From contig DDWZ01000024.1 of assembly GCA_002347095.1 (NCBI GenBank), forward strand, positions 1 to 64,000: a DNA stretch of 64,000 bases, read 5' to 3'. This DNA is from Desulfobulbaceae bacterium UBA2273. GTDB lineage: Bacteria; Desulfobacterota; Desulfobulbia; Desulfobulbales; Desulfurivibrionaceae. Below the pieces are notes generated by a model that saw only the letters and a list, made by a program, of their open reading frames with translations, made no database searches and was not told the DNA's origin. Positions 8,923-17,607 of the stretch are shown here, one piece after another (positions within the stretch are counted from its first letter, which is position 1; each line of letters starts with the position of its first letter). A program made the position numbers and the translations under genes.

Positions 8923-10050
8923 TCAGTGTACCTTTAGAAATAAAAGTAGGTTGCCCTGTTTGTTCACTTCGGCCTGGAAGCGCCGCCGGCCGTCATTGAT
9001 CACCGCCTCGGACTCGATCCGGTAGCGGCTACTCTTTACGTTCAGCGTCCCAAGATTAGCGAGACTCTTCAGGGCGCTGTAGCCTCCGGCAGAGAGCACC
9101 GGCTCAAGTTGATCCAGACGCTCAATCGGCGTTTCCTGGCGATACGCGATCAGGGTTTCGGCCACGTTGGCATCGATCAGGGGATCGAGGGACCTGAGCA
9201 CACCGCCACTGGCGGTATTGATATTCACCGTCGAGTGGTCATGCAGACCAATATGCGGCAGGATCCGGCGCACAACCTCCGGGGTAAAACCCTTGACCAG
9301 CTTCAATTCGTCGAGGGTATCCAGGTGGCCGTTCTTGACCGGATACGGTTGCGGCAAACTCTGATAATAGGAGGACTCGGCCCCCGCCACCGGGGTATCG
9401 ATCCCATCGGTGCGAATCACCTGGTACGGAGCATCGCCCGTGTCCAACCAATCGATCAGATTGGCGGTCAACTCGGCCGGATCGCCGAGATCGTTGATTG
9501 CCAGTGCTACAAAAAGCCGATAAAAACGATCGACCATCAAGGCGCTCGGCGTGTTTTCTTGGACTAGGGCGTTGATTCCCAATTTGCCATCCTGATCCAT
9601 GATGCGCACACTGACAGCACCGTCACCGACCGGGTAATTGGTGACTCCCTGGGACCAGAGTTCGTCCAAGCCATCGTAGCCATTGCGATCCTCTTGGAGG
9701 ATCATGCGTCCGGCGGTGATCCCCCCCTTGGCCAAGTAGGAGGCCCGGGTGGTGTCGCGAAAGGTTTCGGTCAGACGCAGGTCGACCAGGGCGGAAAAAG
9801 CCAGTTCGGTCAGTAGCGAGGTCAAGAGGGCCACGATAACCAGGACCACCAGTAACGCCATGCCTCGATTGTGCTTGATTTGTAACCGCTCGCGGGGCAA
9901 ACCCACAAAGGTCAAATAACCACGGAACAAGCGGTCACAGGGTGCCGCAGGTTGCGACAAGCGGGACGGCGATGCGTACTTTTGTCCGTGAGCCGGATCG
10001 ATCGCCGCAAGATGTGGTGCCCTGTGATCGCTTACCTTGTTTTTTTTCAT
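8923..10050 (-). CDS. gspK: minor pseudopilin GspK
   Basis: Prepilin-type segment NRG|MALLVVLVIVALLTSLL, then a large GspK-type globular domain with two helix-hairpin-helix-like parts (TLDELKLVKGFTPEVV and RLDQLEPVLSAGGY). GspK caps the pseudopilus tip with GspI and GspJ. From the ATG at 10050 the leader before the cleavage site is about 65 residues, far longer than the usual 6-15. GTG and TTG codons 15 and 13 residues before the cleavage glycine could be the true start. The ATG at 10050 has no clear RBS, so the start is uncertain; the body of the protein is not. Confidence 0.85.
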   Translation of the reverse strand: MKKNKVSDHRAPHLAAIDPAHGQKYASPSRLSQPAAPCDRLFRGYLTFVGLPRERLQIKHNRGMALLVVLVIVALLTSLLTELAFSALVDLRLTETFRDTTRASYLAKGGITAGRMILQEDRNGYDGLDELWSQGVTNYPVGDGAVSVRIMDQDGKLGINALVQENTPSALMVDRFYRLFVALAINDLGDPAELTANLIDWLDTGDAPYQVIRTDGIDTPVAGAESSYYQSLPQPYPVKNGHLDTLDELKLVKGFTPEVVRRILPHIGLHDHSTVNINTASGGVLRSLDPLIDANVAETLIAYRQETPIERLDQLEPVLSAGGYSALKSLANLGTLNVKSSRYRIESEAVINDGRRRFQAEVNKQGNLLLFLKVH

Positions 10051-10051
10051 T

Positions 10052-10714
10052 TCATTGCCCGCTGACGTCCGGGATTTCAAAGGTCGTGGTAAAGGGAATC
10101 CGCTGCTGTTCCTCCTGGCCGACCACCAGGGAAACTTCCACCAGTTGCGGCAATCCGCTCTGCCGGGCATCCCATTGCTCCAGCCAGCGACCTCCGGTGT
10201 AAAAGCGCAGCGACAGACTGGCAACATTCGGCGCCAGCCGCATCATCCGATCATCAACAGGCGCGGCGGCTGACTGCCGGGACCGCTCGCCACGCAGCAG
10301 CACCTGGCGGCTCTTATCCTCCGCCTCCTGGTCCGGGGCAAGGCGGTAGCGAACCTCGGAAATTCCGCTGCCGGTGTCGCTTAACAGCGTCACCGCCGTG
10401 GTGGTCAGTTCCAGGAAAGGTTCGTCCTGGTCATTGACGCCGCCGCGGAACATGGTGGTCTGATCGCCGGAGCGAAAGTAGACGCCATGCAGTTCTCGAC
10501 CGAAGCGGTCGAAGATAACCCGCGCCAGGTGGTAGTCGGCGCTGTCCCTGTCAAGGCGCAGTTTGGCGGAATTCACCCCCCCGAAAATTCCGTAGACCGC
10601 GGTCAGGAGGATGGCCAGCAGACTGACGGCCACCAGCACTTCGATCAGGGTGAAGCCCCGCTCTCCCCATGGCGGCTTATTAAAACAAAAACGAGGTGAT
10701 ATCGACACTCTCAT
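10052..10714 (-). CDS. gspJ: minor pseudopilin GspJ
   Basis: 220 residues from the ATG at 10714, which has a strong RBS (AAGGAGGAG) and lies inside the end of gspI (35-bp overlap). Prepilin motif ERG|FTLIEVLVAVSLLAILL with Glu at +5 marks it as a PilD/GspO substrate. The globular domain has the length and position in the operon of GspJ, a member of the tip complex with GspI and GspK. Confidence 0.9.
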   Translation of the reverse strand: MRVSISPRFCFNKPPWGERGFTLIEVLVAVSLLAILLTAVYGIFGGVNSAKLRLDRDSADYHLARVIFDRFGRELHGVYFRSGDQTTMFRGGVNDQDEPFLELTTTAVTLLSDTGSGISEVRYRLAPDQEAEDKSRQVLLRGERSRQSAAAPVDDRMMRLAPNVASLSLRFYTGGRWLEQWDARQSGLPQLVEVSLVVGQEEQQRIPFTTTFEIPDVSGQ

Positions 10715-11069
10715 TGCGCTCCTCCTTGCCCCAGAGCACCGTGACCGTGACCATCTGCACCGCGGGCAGGGCTGTGGGACCGGTGGAGATCCGCCAGCGG
10801 TAGTCGGCGAACGGTTCGGCAAACGTCCCAGCCCCATCGGCGAGTTTCGCCCCGGTGTTGCCTCGGGCTTCAAGTTCGCTCTGGGCCATCTTCTGCTGGG
10901 CCAGCAAGGTCGCCTTGGTCAGATGCTGCAAACGGCTGTGCACCCCGATGGCGCGGTTGCCAAGGCTCAGCAGCGCGATCATGGCAATACCGATGATCGC
11001 CAGCGCGATCATGATTTCCAGCAGGGTAAAACCCCGTTGCCCGGCAGCGTTAATGTCCGTGTCTCCCAT
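10680..11069 (-). CDS. gspI: minor pseudopilin GspI
   Basis: 129 residues with prepilin motif QRG|FTLLEIMIALAIIGIAM, Glu at +5, then a short globular domain with the GspI pattern KATLLAQQKMAQSELE. The ATG directly follows the gspH stop codon. GspI starts assembly of the pseudopilus tip with GspJ and GspK. Confidence 0.92.
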   Translation of the reverse strand: MGDTDINAAGQRGFTLLEIMIALAIIGIAMIALLSLGNRAIGVHSRLQHLTKATLLAQQKMAQSELEARGNTGAKLADGAGTFAEPFADYRWRISTGPTALPAVQMVTVTVLWGKEERNESVDITSFLF

Positions 11070-11600
11070 TTAGAGCGTCTTATAGCCCTCAAAAATTTCA
11101 GCGGTTCCGGTCAGCGGCATGACATGCAAGGTCAGCGCGTTTCCGCTGCCATCCTCAAGATGCACGCTGGTCTCCTCGACCCAGCCGGCAGGATGAATCC
11201 GCACTGTCACCTCGCCGGTGGTAAAAGTGCCCCGGTCCGGCATTTGCAAATCCCTGAACCGGACATCGCCGGCCAACTCGGTTTCCCGACCAATCCCGGA
11301 AAGCGGCACAACCTCACCATCGGCTTCGAGAACCCGGGCGCTGTAGGTGCCACGGTCCAGGTTGCAAATCAGGCGGTGCTCCCTTCCGGTCAGGGCCGCC
11401 TCATTGAACAGGTACTTGATCGTCCCGTTCAGGCAACGGGCGGAATAAGCCAGCTTATTGGCCCTGGTCCCGCCGAACAGCGGAATGGTGAGCAGGGAAA
11501 ACAGGGCCAGCAAGGTGATCACCACCCCCAGCTCCAGCAGGGTGAACCCGGACTGCCCAGGACGCGGTCTGATTGTCAATGAGCCGGCGGCAAGTCCCAT
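11070..11600 (-). CDS. gspH: minor pseudopilin GspH
   Basis: 176 residues from the ATG at 11600, chosen for its AAGGAG RBS and its short leader. Prepilin motif QSG|FTLLELGVVITLLALFS with Glu at +5. The globular domain is of GspH/FimT type (YSARCLNGTIKYLFNEAAL). GspH links the tip complex to the major pseudopilin filament. Confidence 0.9.
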   Translation of the reverse strand: MGLAAGSLTIRPRPGQSGFTLLELGVVITLLALFSLLTIPLFGGTRANKLAYSARCLNGTIKYLFNEAALTGREHRLICNLDRGTYSARVLEADGEVVPLSGIGRETELAGDVRFRDLQMPDRGTFTTGEVTVRIHPAGWVEETSVHLEDGSGNALTLHVMPLTGTAEIFEGYKTL

Positions 11601-11724
11601 ACAACAGCTCCTTTTCGCCCAATATCCACAGCTAGTGCCTCGCAAACGAAACGCTTTTCCTTGGGCGCACATGCAGACGCCCTCCTAGTGCCTTGTAACT
11701 TTTTTAATCGACATCCCATTAATT

Positions 11725-11743
11725 CCCTCCCGCAAGGGGAGGG
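11725..11743. other. hairpin between gspG and gspH
   Basis: Stem CCCTCCC/GGGAGGG with a 5-nt loop in the 175-bp space between gspG and gspH. There is no U-tract on the coding strand. It may be a pause or mRNA-end site that lets gspG be made in excess; this is inference. Confidence 0.45.
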
Positions 11744-11775
11744 GAGTTTTTCAGAAATATTAAGAGAGAAAGGTG

Positions 11776-12219
11776 CTAATCAAGCTCCCAACTGTTGATA
11801 TCCGCATCGAACCCTTCCCCTCCCGGCTCATTGTCGGCACCGTGACTGATCAGATCAAAGGAGAGGCTGTGTGATCCGGGAGAAAGATAGATATACGGCT
11901 TGTTCCATGGGTCGACCGGAACTTTTTTCAGGTACCCTTCCTCTGAGTATCGGGCCGGAATGCGCCCGGTTTCCGGCTTGACAACCAACGCTTGGAGTCC
12001 CTGCTCGGTGGTGGGGAAAAATCCGTTGTCGAGTTTGAACATGCCCAGCGCTACCTCGATTCCCTTCATATCCACCTTGGCCTTGGTCACCTTGGCCATA
12101 TCCGGACGGGTCAACAAACGCGGCACGATCACCGCCGCCAGGATTCCAAGAATCACCACGACCACCATAATTTCGATCAAGGTAAAACCACGGCAGGAAC
12201 GATAATTTGGTGATGACAT
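11776..12219 (-). CDS. gspG: major pseudopilin GspG
   Basis: 147 residues with a classic type IV prepilin start CRG|FTLIEIMVVVVILGIL and Glu at +5. GspG core features are GMFKLDNGFFPTTEQGLQAL and the C-terminal calcium-loop region (ISHGADNEPGGEG, DINSWELD). It forms the pseudopilus that pushes substrates through the secretin. The ATG at 12219 has a GGGAGAG RBS. Unlike its tightly packed neighbours it has 229 bp of structured sequence before it and 175 bp after it. Confidence 0.95.
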   Translation of the reverse strand: MSSPNYRSCRGFTLIEIMVVVVILGILAAVIVPRLLTRPDMAKVTKAKVDMKGIEVALGMFKLDNGFFPTTEQGLQALVVKPETGRIPARYSEEGYLKKVPVDPWNKPYIYLSPGSHSLSFDLISHGADNEPGGEGFDADINSWELD

Positions 12220-12335
12220 ATTCAACTCTCCCGGCAATTGCCTGACGGCATCTTCAACACACCCGCCTCGGCGCGTATTGTTTGGTTTGTAACTATCCGG
12301 CTTAAAGCAGAATAGTGAGAACAACCCCCTGGACC

Positions 12336-12441
12336 GTAACCGTTCAGCAGCGCCGCAGATGCTAGGAAGAGGTCTGCGAAGTGTGCTAATGCACATAAGC
12401 AGGCCGATGACAACGCAGATGCGGCACTGCTGAACGGTTAC
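12336..12441 (-). other. large structured element in the gspF-gspG gap
   Basis: Two 22-bp arms (12336-12357 and 12420-12441, starting GTAACCGTTCAGCAG) are inverted with one mismatch. Inside them lie further nested pairs: GGTCTGC with GCAGGCC (near 12371-12404) and TGTGC with GCACA around TAAT. It fills most of the gap just after the gspF stop and upstream of gspG. It could be an RNA processing or stabilising structure in the gspG leader, or a small inverted-repeat mobile element. Confidence 0.6.
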
Positions 12442-12448
12442 TACGATC

Positions 12449-13669
12449 TCAGCCGAACCCTTGGCTTGCCTGGAATATCGGCAACAGGATCGCCAGGACC
12501 GCAAAGCCGACCACCACCCCCATGAAGAGAATCATCAACGGTTCAAGCAGGGAGAGCATGCCGGAGATCGACAGGTCGGTCTGGTGTTCATACGTATCGG
12601 CGACCCTGAACAGCATCTCTTCCAGTTTGCCGCTCTGCTCGCCGGCGGCCGTCAACTGGACCAGCATCGACGGGAAAACCGCGGTTTCCCGGAGCGCGAC
12701 CGCCAAACTGCCCCCCTCCTGGACCCGCAGCTTGGCGGTCTCCACCGCCCGGCGCAGCACGCGATTAACCAAAAGGTTGCGGGCGACATCAAGGGCCTTG
12801 AGCAGGGGAACGCCGCTCTGCAGCATGGTGCCGAGGGTGCGGGCGAAACGGGTTGTGGCGATCAGCAGCAGCAGACGGCCGAAAAGCGGCGCCTTGAGCA
12901 GCATTCGATCAATGCGCATGCGTCCGGCCTCGGTGCGCCAATAACGCCGCAAACCAATGAAGCCGAGCACCAGCCCGAGGAGCAGCAGCCACCACCAGGC
13001 AAGCAGCAGATCGACCAGATTGATCAGCAGCAGAGTCGGCCAGGGCAAAGCCATTTTCATCTCCTGGAGCATGCGGGTGATCTTCGGCACCACGAACACA
13101 AACAGGAAGGTGAGCACGGTGCTGCCGACCAGGGTCATCAGCACCGGATAGGCCAAAGCAGCCTGAATCCGTGCCCGGGTCCTCCCCTGGCTTTCAAGAA
13201 AATCGGCCAAGCGGTGCAAGGTTTTATCGAGCGTCCCGCTGTTTTCACCAACCTGGACCATGTTGATAAACAGGTCGGGAAAAACCGTCCGATGCTTGGC
13301 CAGCGACTCATGGAGCGAATTGCCCTGAATTACATCTTCGCGGACATTGGCCAGGATCTGTCCGAGCATCGCCTGGTCGGACTGTTCGGCAACGCTGCCC
13401 AGGGCTGTGTCGAGCGATAATCCTGCCACGAGCAGGGTGGCGAGCTGGCGGGTTGCCGAGGCGAGCTCCGCTGTCGAGCAGCGCCGCAGGAGGGAGCGCA
13501 GGTCCGACCAGCGATGGCGCACGCCCACAAGGGAGCTTTCGTGCACTTCGGTGGGAAAAATCCCCCGTTCGCGCAACTGCTGGCAGACCAGGCCGGATCC
13601 GGGCCCGTCGATTCGGCCGGAGACCTTGCGCCCCAGTTTGTCGAGTCCGGTGTATTCGAAAAGCGGCAC
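12449..13669 (-). CDS. gspF: type II secretion inner-membrane platform protein GspF
   Basis: 406 residues with two repeated T2SSF helical domains (about 70-195 and 270-395) and three membrane segments near 170-190, 218-240 and 375-400. Family motifs include FINMVQVGENSGTLD and its repeat VQLTAAGEQSGKLEEML. GspF is the polytopic platform protein onto which pseudopilins are loaded by GspE. Its first base shares 13669 with the gspE stop, so it is coupled to gspE. Confidence 0.95.
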   Translation of the reverse strand: MPLFEYTGLDKLGRKVSGRIDGPGSGLVCQQLRERGIFPTEVHESSLVGVRHRWSDLRSLLRRCSTAELASATRQLATLLVAGLSLDTALGSVAEQSDQAMLGQILANVREDVIQGNSLHESLAKHRTVFPDLFINMVQVGENSGTLDKTLHRLADFLESQGRTRARIQAALAYPVLMTLVGSTVLTFLFVFVVPKITRMLQEMKMALPWPTLLLINLVDLLLAWWWLLLLGLVLGFIGLRRYWRTEAGRMRIDRMLLKAPLFGRLLLLIATTRFARTLGTMLQSGVPLLKALDVARNLLVNRVLRRAVETAKLRVQEGGSLAVALRETAVFPSMLVQLTAAGEQSGKLEEMLFRVADTYEHQTDLSISGMLSLLEPLMILFMGVVVGFAVLAILLPIFQASQGFG

Positions 13670-15402
13670 TAGTTCTCCTCCTGAGTGACGCGCATCACTT
13701 CCTCGAGGGTGGTGATGCCCTGCAGCGCCTTGACGAGGCCGGCAGCCCGCAGGGAGCGCATACCCCGCTGCAAGGCGGCCTTTTTGATCGTGGCGGCATC
13801 CTTGTTCTGCAACAGCAGTTCGCGCACCGTATCATCCACCTTGAGCAGTTCATAAATGGCGACCCGGCCCCAGTAGCCGATCTGCATGCACTGGTCGCAG
13901 CCGGTGCCACGATAGAACGTCGCCCCGGCCGGCAGAGGGACCTCACCGGCGATCTCTTGCAGCAGTTCCTCGGGCGGCTGGTGCGCCTCCTTGCAGTGGG
14001 GACAGATGGTCCGCACCAACCGCTGGGCAATGATGCCGACGATACTTGAGGCGGCCAGAAACGGCTCTACCCCCATCTCCACCAGGCGGGTCAACGCGCC
14101 GGCAGCGTCGTTGGTGTGCAGGGTCGAAAACACCATGTGGCCGGTCAGGGCCGATTGCACGGCAATCTCGGCGGTTTCACGATCGCGGATTTCACCGACC
14201 ATGATGATGTCCGGGTCCTGGCGCAGAATCGAGCGCAGGCCGTTGGCAAAGGTCAGGTTGATCTTCGGATTGACCTGAATCTGGCCGACCCCGGGAAGCT
14301 GGTACTCGATGGGGTCCTCAACGGTGATGATGTTCTTCTCGCGATTGTTCAGGCGGGTCAGGGCCGTATACAGGGTGGTGGTTTTGCCGCTGCCGGTGGG
14401 GCCGGTGACCAGAAAAATCCCGTGATTCTTGCTGATCATCGCCTCGAATGGCTGCAGCAAATCGCTTTCCAGGCCTATCTCCTCAAGGGTCAGGATGCCC
14501 GCCGCCTTGTCGAGCAGACGCAGCACCACACGTTCGCCAAAGGCGGTGGGCAGGGTCGAGACGCGGATGTCCATGTCGCGGCCACCCATACGCACGCGGA
14601 AACGGCCATCCTGCGGCAACCGTTTTTCAGCGATATCCAACTGGGCCATGATCTTGATGCGGGAGACGATTCCGGCGTGGGCCTTGAAGGTTGGCCGGAG
14701 AACTTCGTGCAAAATTCCGTCTACCCGGTACCGGACGATCAGTTCCCGTTCAAAGGGCTCGATATGGATATCGCTCGCCCTTTCCTTGAAACCTTGAGTG
14801 ATCAGGCTGTTGACGAAACGGATGATCGGAGCCTCGTCGGAACTGTCAAGCAGGTCACGGGGTTCGAGGGAAATGGCCAACTCATTGGCGTTGCCGCCAT
14901 CGATCTCCTCGATCACGGCCCCGGTGCTGCCGGCCTGTTTTTCATAGCCCCGATGGATGGCGCGCAGAATCTCCTCCGGGGTGGCGACACAGGGTTCGAC
15001 CCTGGCTCCGGTCAGGGTGCTCAAGTCATTCAGCGGGCGGGTGTCGAGGGGGTCGGCCACGGCCACCTGGAGAGATCCGTTCTGTTTTGCCAGGGGATAC
15101 ATACGGTATTCCTTGGCAAAACCGATGGGGATCATCTCGAGCAGACCCTCGGCAACCGTTTCCTCGGGAATCGTCTCCAGATACGGGAGTTCGAACTGGG
15201 CTGCCAGTGCTTTTGCCAGGATCGTGCTGTCCAGCGCTTTCATCTTGATGAAAATTTGCCCGAGGCGTTCGCCGCTCAGCTCCTGTTCCGCCAGAGCCGC
15301 CGCAATCCGCTCCTGCGGTACGGTGAAGTCCTGCTGGAGTATTTCGCCAATCCGCCGCCAGTTCTGCATAATTGGTTTCTTTTCACCAGAAGTTACGATC
15401 AT
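13669..15402 (-). CDS. gspE: type II secretion ATPase GspE
   Basis: 577 residues. The N-terminal MshEN/GspE_N domain (about 1-150) is followed by a secretion ATPase core with Walker A GPTGSGKTTT, Asp and His boxes, and Walker B ILRQDPDIIMVGEIRD. A zinc-binding tetracysteine module (CPHC ... CDQC) lies near the C-terminus. It powers pseudopilus assembly on the cytoplasmic face with GspL and GspF. The ATG at 15402 overlaps the gspD stop (ATGA); an alternative ATG 11 codons later is possible because the RBS is weak. Confidence 0.95.
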   Translation of the reverse strand: MIVTSGEKKPIMQNWRRIGEILQQDFTVPQERIAAALAEQELSGERLGQIFIKMKALDSTILAKALAAQFELPYLETIPEETVAEGLLEMIPIGFAKEYRMYPLAKQNGSLQVAVADPLDTRPLNDLSTLTGARVEPCVATPEEILRAIHRGYEKQAGSTGAVIEEIDGGNANELAISLEPRDLLDSSDEAPIIRFVNSLITQGFKERASDIHIEPFERELIVRYRVDGILHEVLRPTFKAHAGIVSRIKIMAQLDIAEKRLPQDGRFRVRMGGRDMDIRVSTLPTAFGERVVLRLLDKAAGILTLEEIGLESDLLQPFEAMISKNHGIFLVTGPTGSGKTTTLYTALTRLNNREKNIITVEDPIEYQLPGVGQIQVNPKINLTFANGLRSILRQDPDIIMVGEIRDRETAEIAVQSALTGHMVFSTLHTNDAAGALTRLVEMGVEPFLAASSIVGIIAQRLVRTICPHCKEAHQPPEELLQEIAGEVPLPAGATFYRGTGCDQCMQIGYWGRVAIYELLKVDDTVRELLLQNKDAATIKKAALQRGMRSLRAAGLVKALQGITTLEEVMRVTQEEN

Positions 15403-17594
15403 TCGTTGCCCAATTGGCCTGGCCTCGGCGAGATCGGCGCCGGAGCCGCGTTGCCGGGATCGGCAATGCTCTCCGCTCCTGCGGCACCCTCGGGCAGGAG
15501 GAGATTTGTCTCTCCGGTCTCGCCAAAAAAATTATCCGGCAAGGCACTGCGGACTTTGTCGGTCAATGAATCACCGGCCGCCTTACGGTTGCGGCCGGTT
15601 ATCAGTTCAAGATCCATGGAATTCTTGATAATGGTCGGATTGATGAAGACCAGCAGGTTGGTCTTTGCTTTTTGGGTTGAAGTGCGTTTGAACAACCAGC
15701 CCAGCCCAGGGATATCGCCCAGGATCGGCACCTTGGTGACCGATTCGGTGACGTTGGTATCGATCAGGCCGCCAAGAACCACGGTTTTATGATTTTCCAC
15801 CAAGACCGTATTGCGCAGCACGCGTTTGGTAAAGGTCGGGCCAACATCGCTGGGATTGCCGACGCTGGCCACCAGGGCCTGGGTGGCCGGAGCGATACTG
15901 GTGATTTCCTGGTACACATTGAGACGAACCAGATCACCTTCGGTAATCTGCGGGGTAAACCGCAAAATCAAGGCGACATCCTGGCGATCGACGGATACCC
16001 TCTGGGCCAGGCCGTTGTTGGAGCCGACATCGGTCAGCCGACCGGTGATGATCGGGACATTGGAGCCCACGATGATTTCGGCTTCTTCGTTATCGGAGGT
16101 GAGCAGGCGCGGAGCCGAAAGCAAGTTGACATCGGTGTCGGTTTTCGACACATCGATCAACACCGACAGGGCCGGAACGGTAATCAGATTGCCATTCGGG
16201 CCGGTGACGGTAATCGGATTGAAAAAACCGCCGGCCAGCATCCCGTCGATGGCCTTGGTCAGAAGGTCAGGCGCACCGGGAATTGTCTGTGTCAGGGCAT
16301 CCCCGATACCGACCGGGCCGGTGTTTTGGTTGCTGCTGCCGAAAATAATGCCGTTACCGTCGGCTGTCCCGGCGCCCTGCAGGGAGACCCCGAGGCGCTG
16401 GGTGGCATCCATGGAGAGTTCCAGGATCAACGCCTCGACATAGACCTGTTTGCGCTTGATATCGAGCTTGTCAATGATTTGCTTGATGGTTTTGTAGTCA
16501 TCCAGACTGGCGTTGATGATCAGCGAGTTGGTCGGCTTGTCGGCCGTAATGGTCACAGGACCGGCGGAGAGCGAGCCGGGGGACGGGGTAAGCGGCCCGG
16601 GGGATGGTTGCCCGTTCGCTGTCCCCTCTTTTTTGGGACCCTTGGCTTCCGTCTTAATCCCGGTGATGATTTCGCTGAGAGTCGCAGCCAGCGTTACCGC
16701 ATCGGCATTTTCCAGGTAACAGAGATTGATGTTGGAGCGGGTTCCGTCGATTTCCTGGTCCATCCGGGCAATCAGGGCTTTGACGATCACCATGTCCTCG
16801 CGGCTGGCCGTGACAATGACGCACCGCCCCGCGGGATACGGGATGATCTTGGTGAGGACCTCATTTCCGAGGTTCACTCCGGATGCGGCCCGCCGCCGGG
16901 CAGGATTGGTGGCATCGGGCTGGCTCATCGTCTCGTTGATGGCCTTGGCGAGGTCTTCCGCCTGGGAATTCTTCAACATGATGATCTCAATCTCGTTTGC
17001 CGTATTCGGCTGATCAAGCTCGCGGATGATCTTGGCCAGCCGTTCGATATTGGCTCCCGTATCCGTAATAATCAAGCTGTTTCCCGGCGGATAGGCGGCA
17101 ACATTGGCGGTGGTCGGCATCAGAGGCATGAGGACAGTCTGGGCAACGATGCCCACGTCGAGGTGCTTCAGGCGAAAGACCCGGGTGATGACCTGCTCGG
17201 TCCCCCGACCCTTGCCATTGACAAGGGTCGGCAGGCTGGATTCCTTGGCGCTTTTCAACGAGACGATCTTGTTGGTGTTGCCCGAAGGGACGACCGTGTA
17301 CCCCTTGACGTTGAGGACCGTGAGAAAGAGCTGGTACGCTGCGTCCAGGGTCATGCTATCCGGGGAGATGATCGTGGCCTTGCCCTGCACGGTTTCGTCG
17401 TAGAGAAAGTTTTTCCCGGTCAGTTCGCTGATCGTCAGGATCAGCTCCGTGAGCTCCACATTCTTGAAATCGAGAGTAACCCGGCCGTCCATGTCCGGCT
17501 TTGACTTACTCTGCGCAAGCGACTGGATGGGAACGAGGCATAAGGCCAGAAACGTTATCCATACCACCATTCGGGAGGCAATCGGGATGCTCAT
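15399..17594 (-). CDS. gspD: type II secretion secretin GspD
   Basis: 731 residues from the ATG at 17594 (AGGAG RBS, clean signal peptide MSIPIASRMVVWITFLALC); an ATG nine codons upstream is possible. The order is N0 domain (VTLDFKNVELTELILTISE), three N1-N3 ring-building repeats, then the secretin beta-barrel with VPILGDIPGLGWLF. A long glycine/proline/serine linker (about 305-340) interrupts the last N domain. The protein forms the outer-membrane channel. No GspS pilotin gene is visible nearby, though GspA and GspB are, which may take over its placement role. Confidence 0.95.
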   Translation of the reverse strand: MSIPIASRMVVWITFLALCLVPIQSLAQSKSKPDMDGRVTLDFKNVELTELILTISELTGKNFLYDETVQGKATIISPDSMTLDAAYQLFLTVLNVKGYTVVPSGNTNKIVSLKSAKESSLPTLVNGKGRGTEQVITRVFRLKHLDVGIVAQTVLMPLMPTTANVAAYPPGNSLIITDTGANIERLAKIIRELDQPNTANEIEIIMLKNSQAEDLAKAINETMSQPDATNPARRRAASGVNLGNEVLTKIIPYPAGRCVIVTASREDMVIVKALIARMDQEIDGTRSNINLCYLENADAVTLAATLSEIITGIKTEAKGPKKEGTANGQPSPGPLTPSPGSLSAGPVTITADKPTNSLIINASLDDYKTIKQIIDKLDIKRKQVYVEALILELSMDATQRLGVSLQGAGTADGNGIIFGSSNQNTGPVGIGDALTQTIPGAPDLLTKAIDGMLAGGFFNPITVTGPNGNLITVPALSVLIDVSKTDTDVNLLSAPRLLTSDNEEAEIIVGSNVPIITGRLTDVGSNNGLAQRVSVDRQDVALILRFTPQITEGDLVRLNVYQEITSIAPATQALVASVGNPSDVGPTFTKRVLRNTVLVENHKTVVLGGLIDTNVTESVTKVPILGDIPGLGWLFKRTSTQKAKTNLLVFINPTIIKNSMDLELITGRNRKAAGDSLTDKVRSALPDNFFGETGETNLLLPEGAAGAESIADPGNAAPAPISPRPGQLGNE

Positions 17595-17607
17595 GCAGAG
17601 AAAACTC

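Noticed and set aside
12301..12320. GCTTAAAGCAGAAT in the gspG leader, matching the -12 side of promoter P3
   Set aside because: On the minus strand the -24 GG is replaced by TC, so it is not a sigma54 promoter; kept only as a chance or degraded match.
14116..17504. Long plus-strand open frames opposite gspE and gspD (over 550 codons each)
   Set aside because: They are antisense to well-supported secretin and ATPase genes, lack RBSs and show no recognisable domains; they result from GC-rich codon bias.
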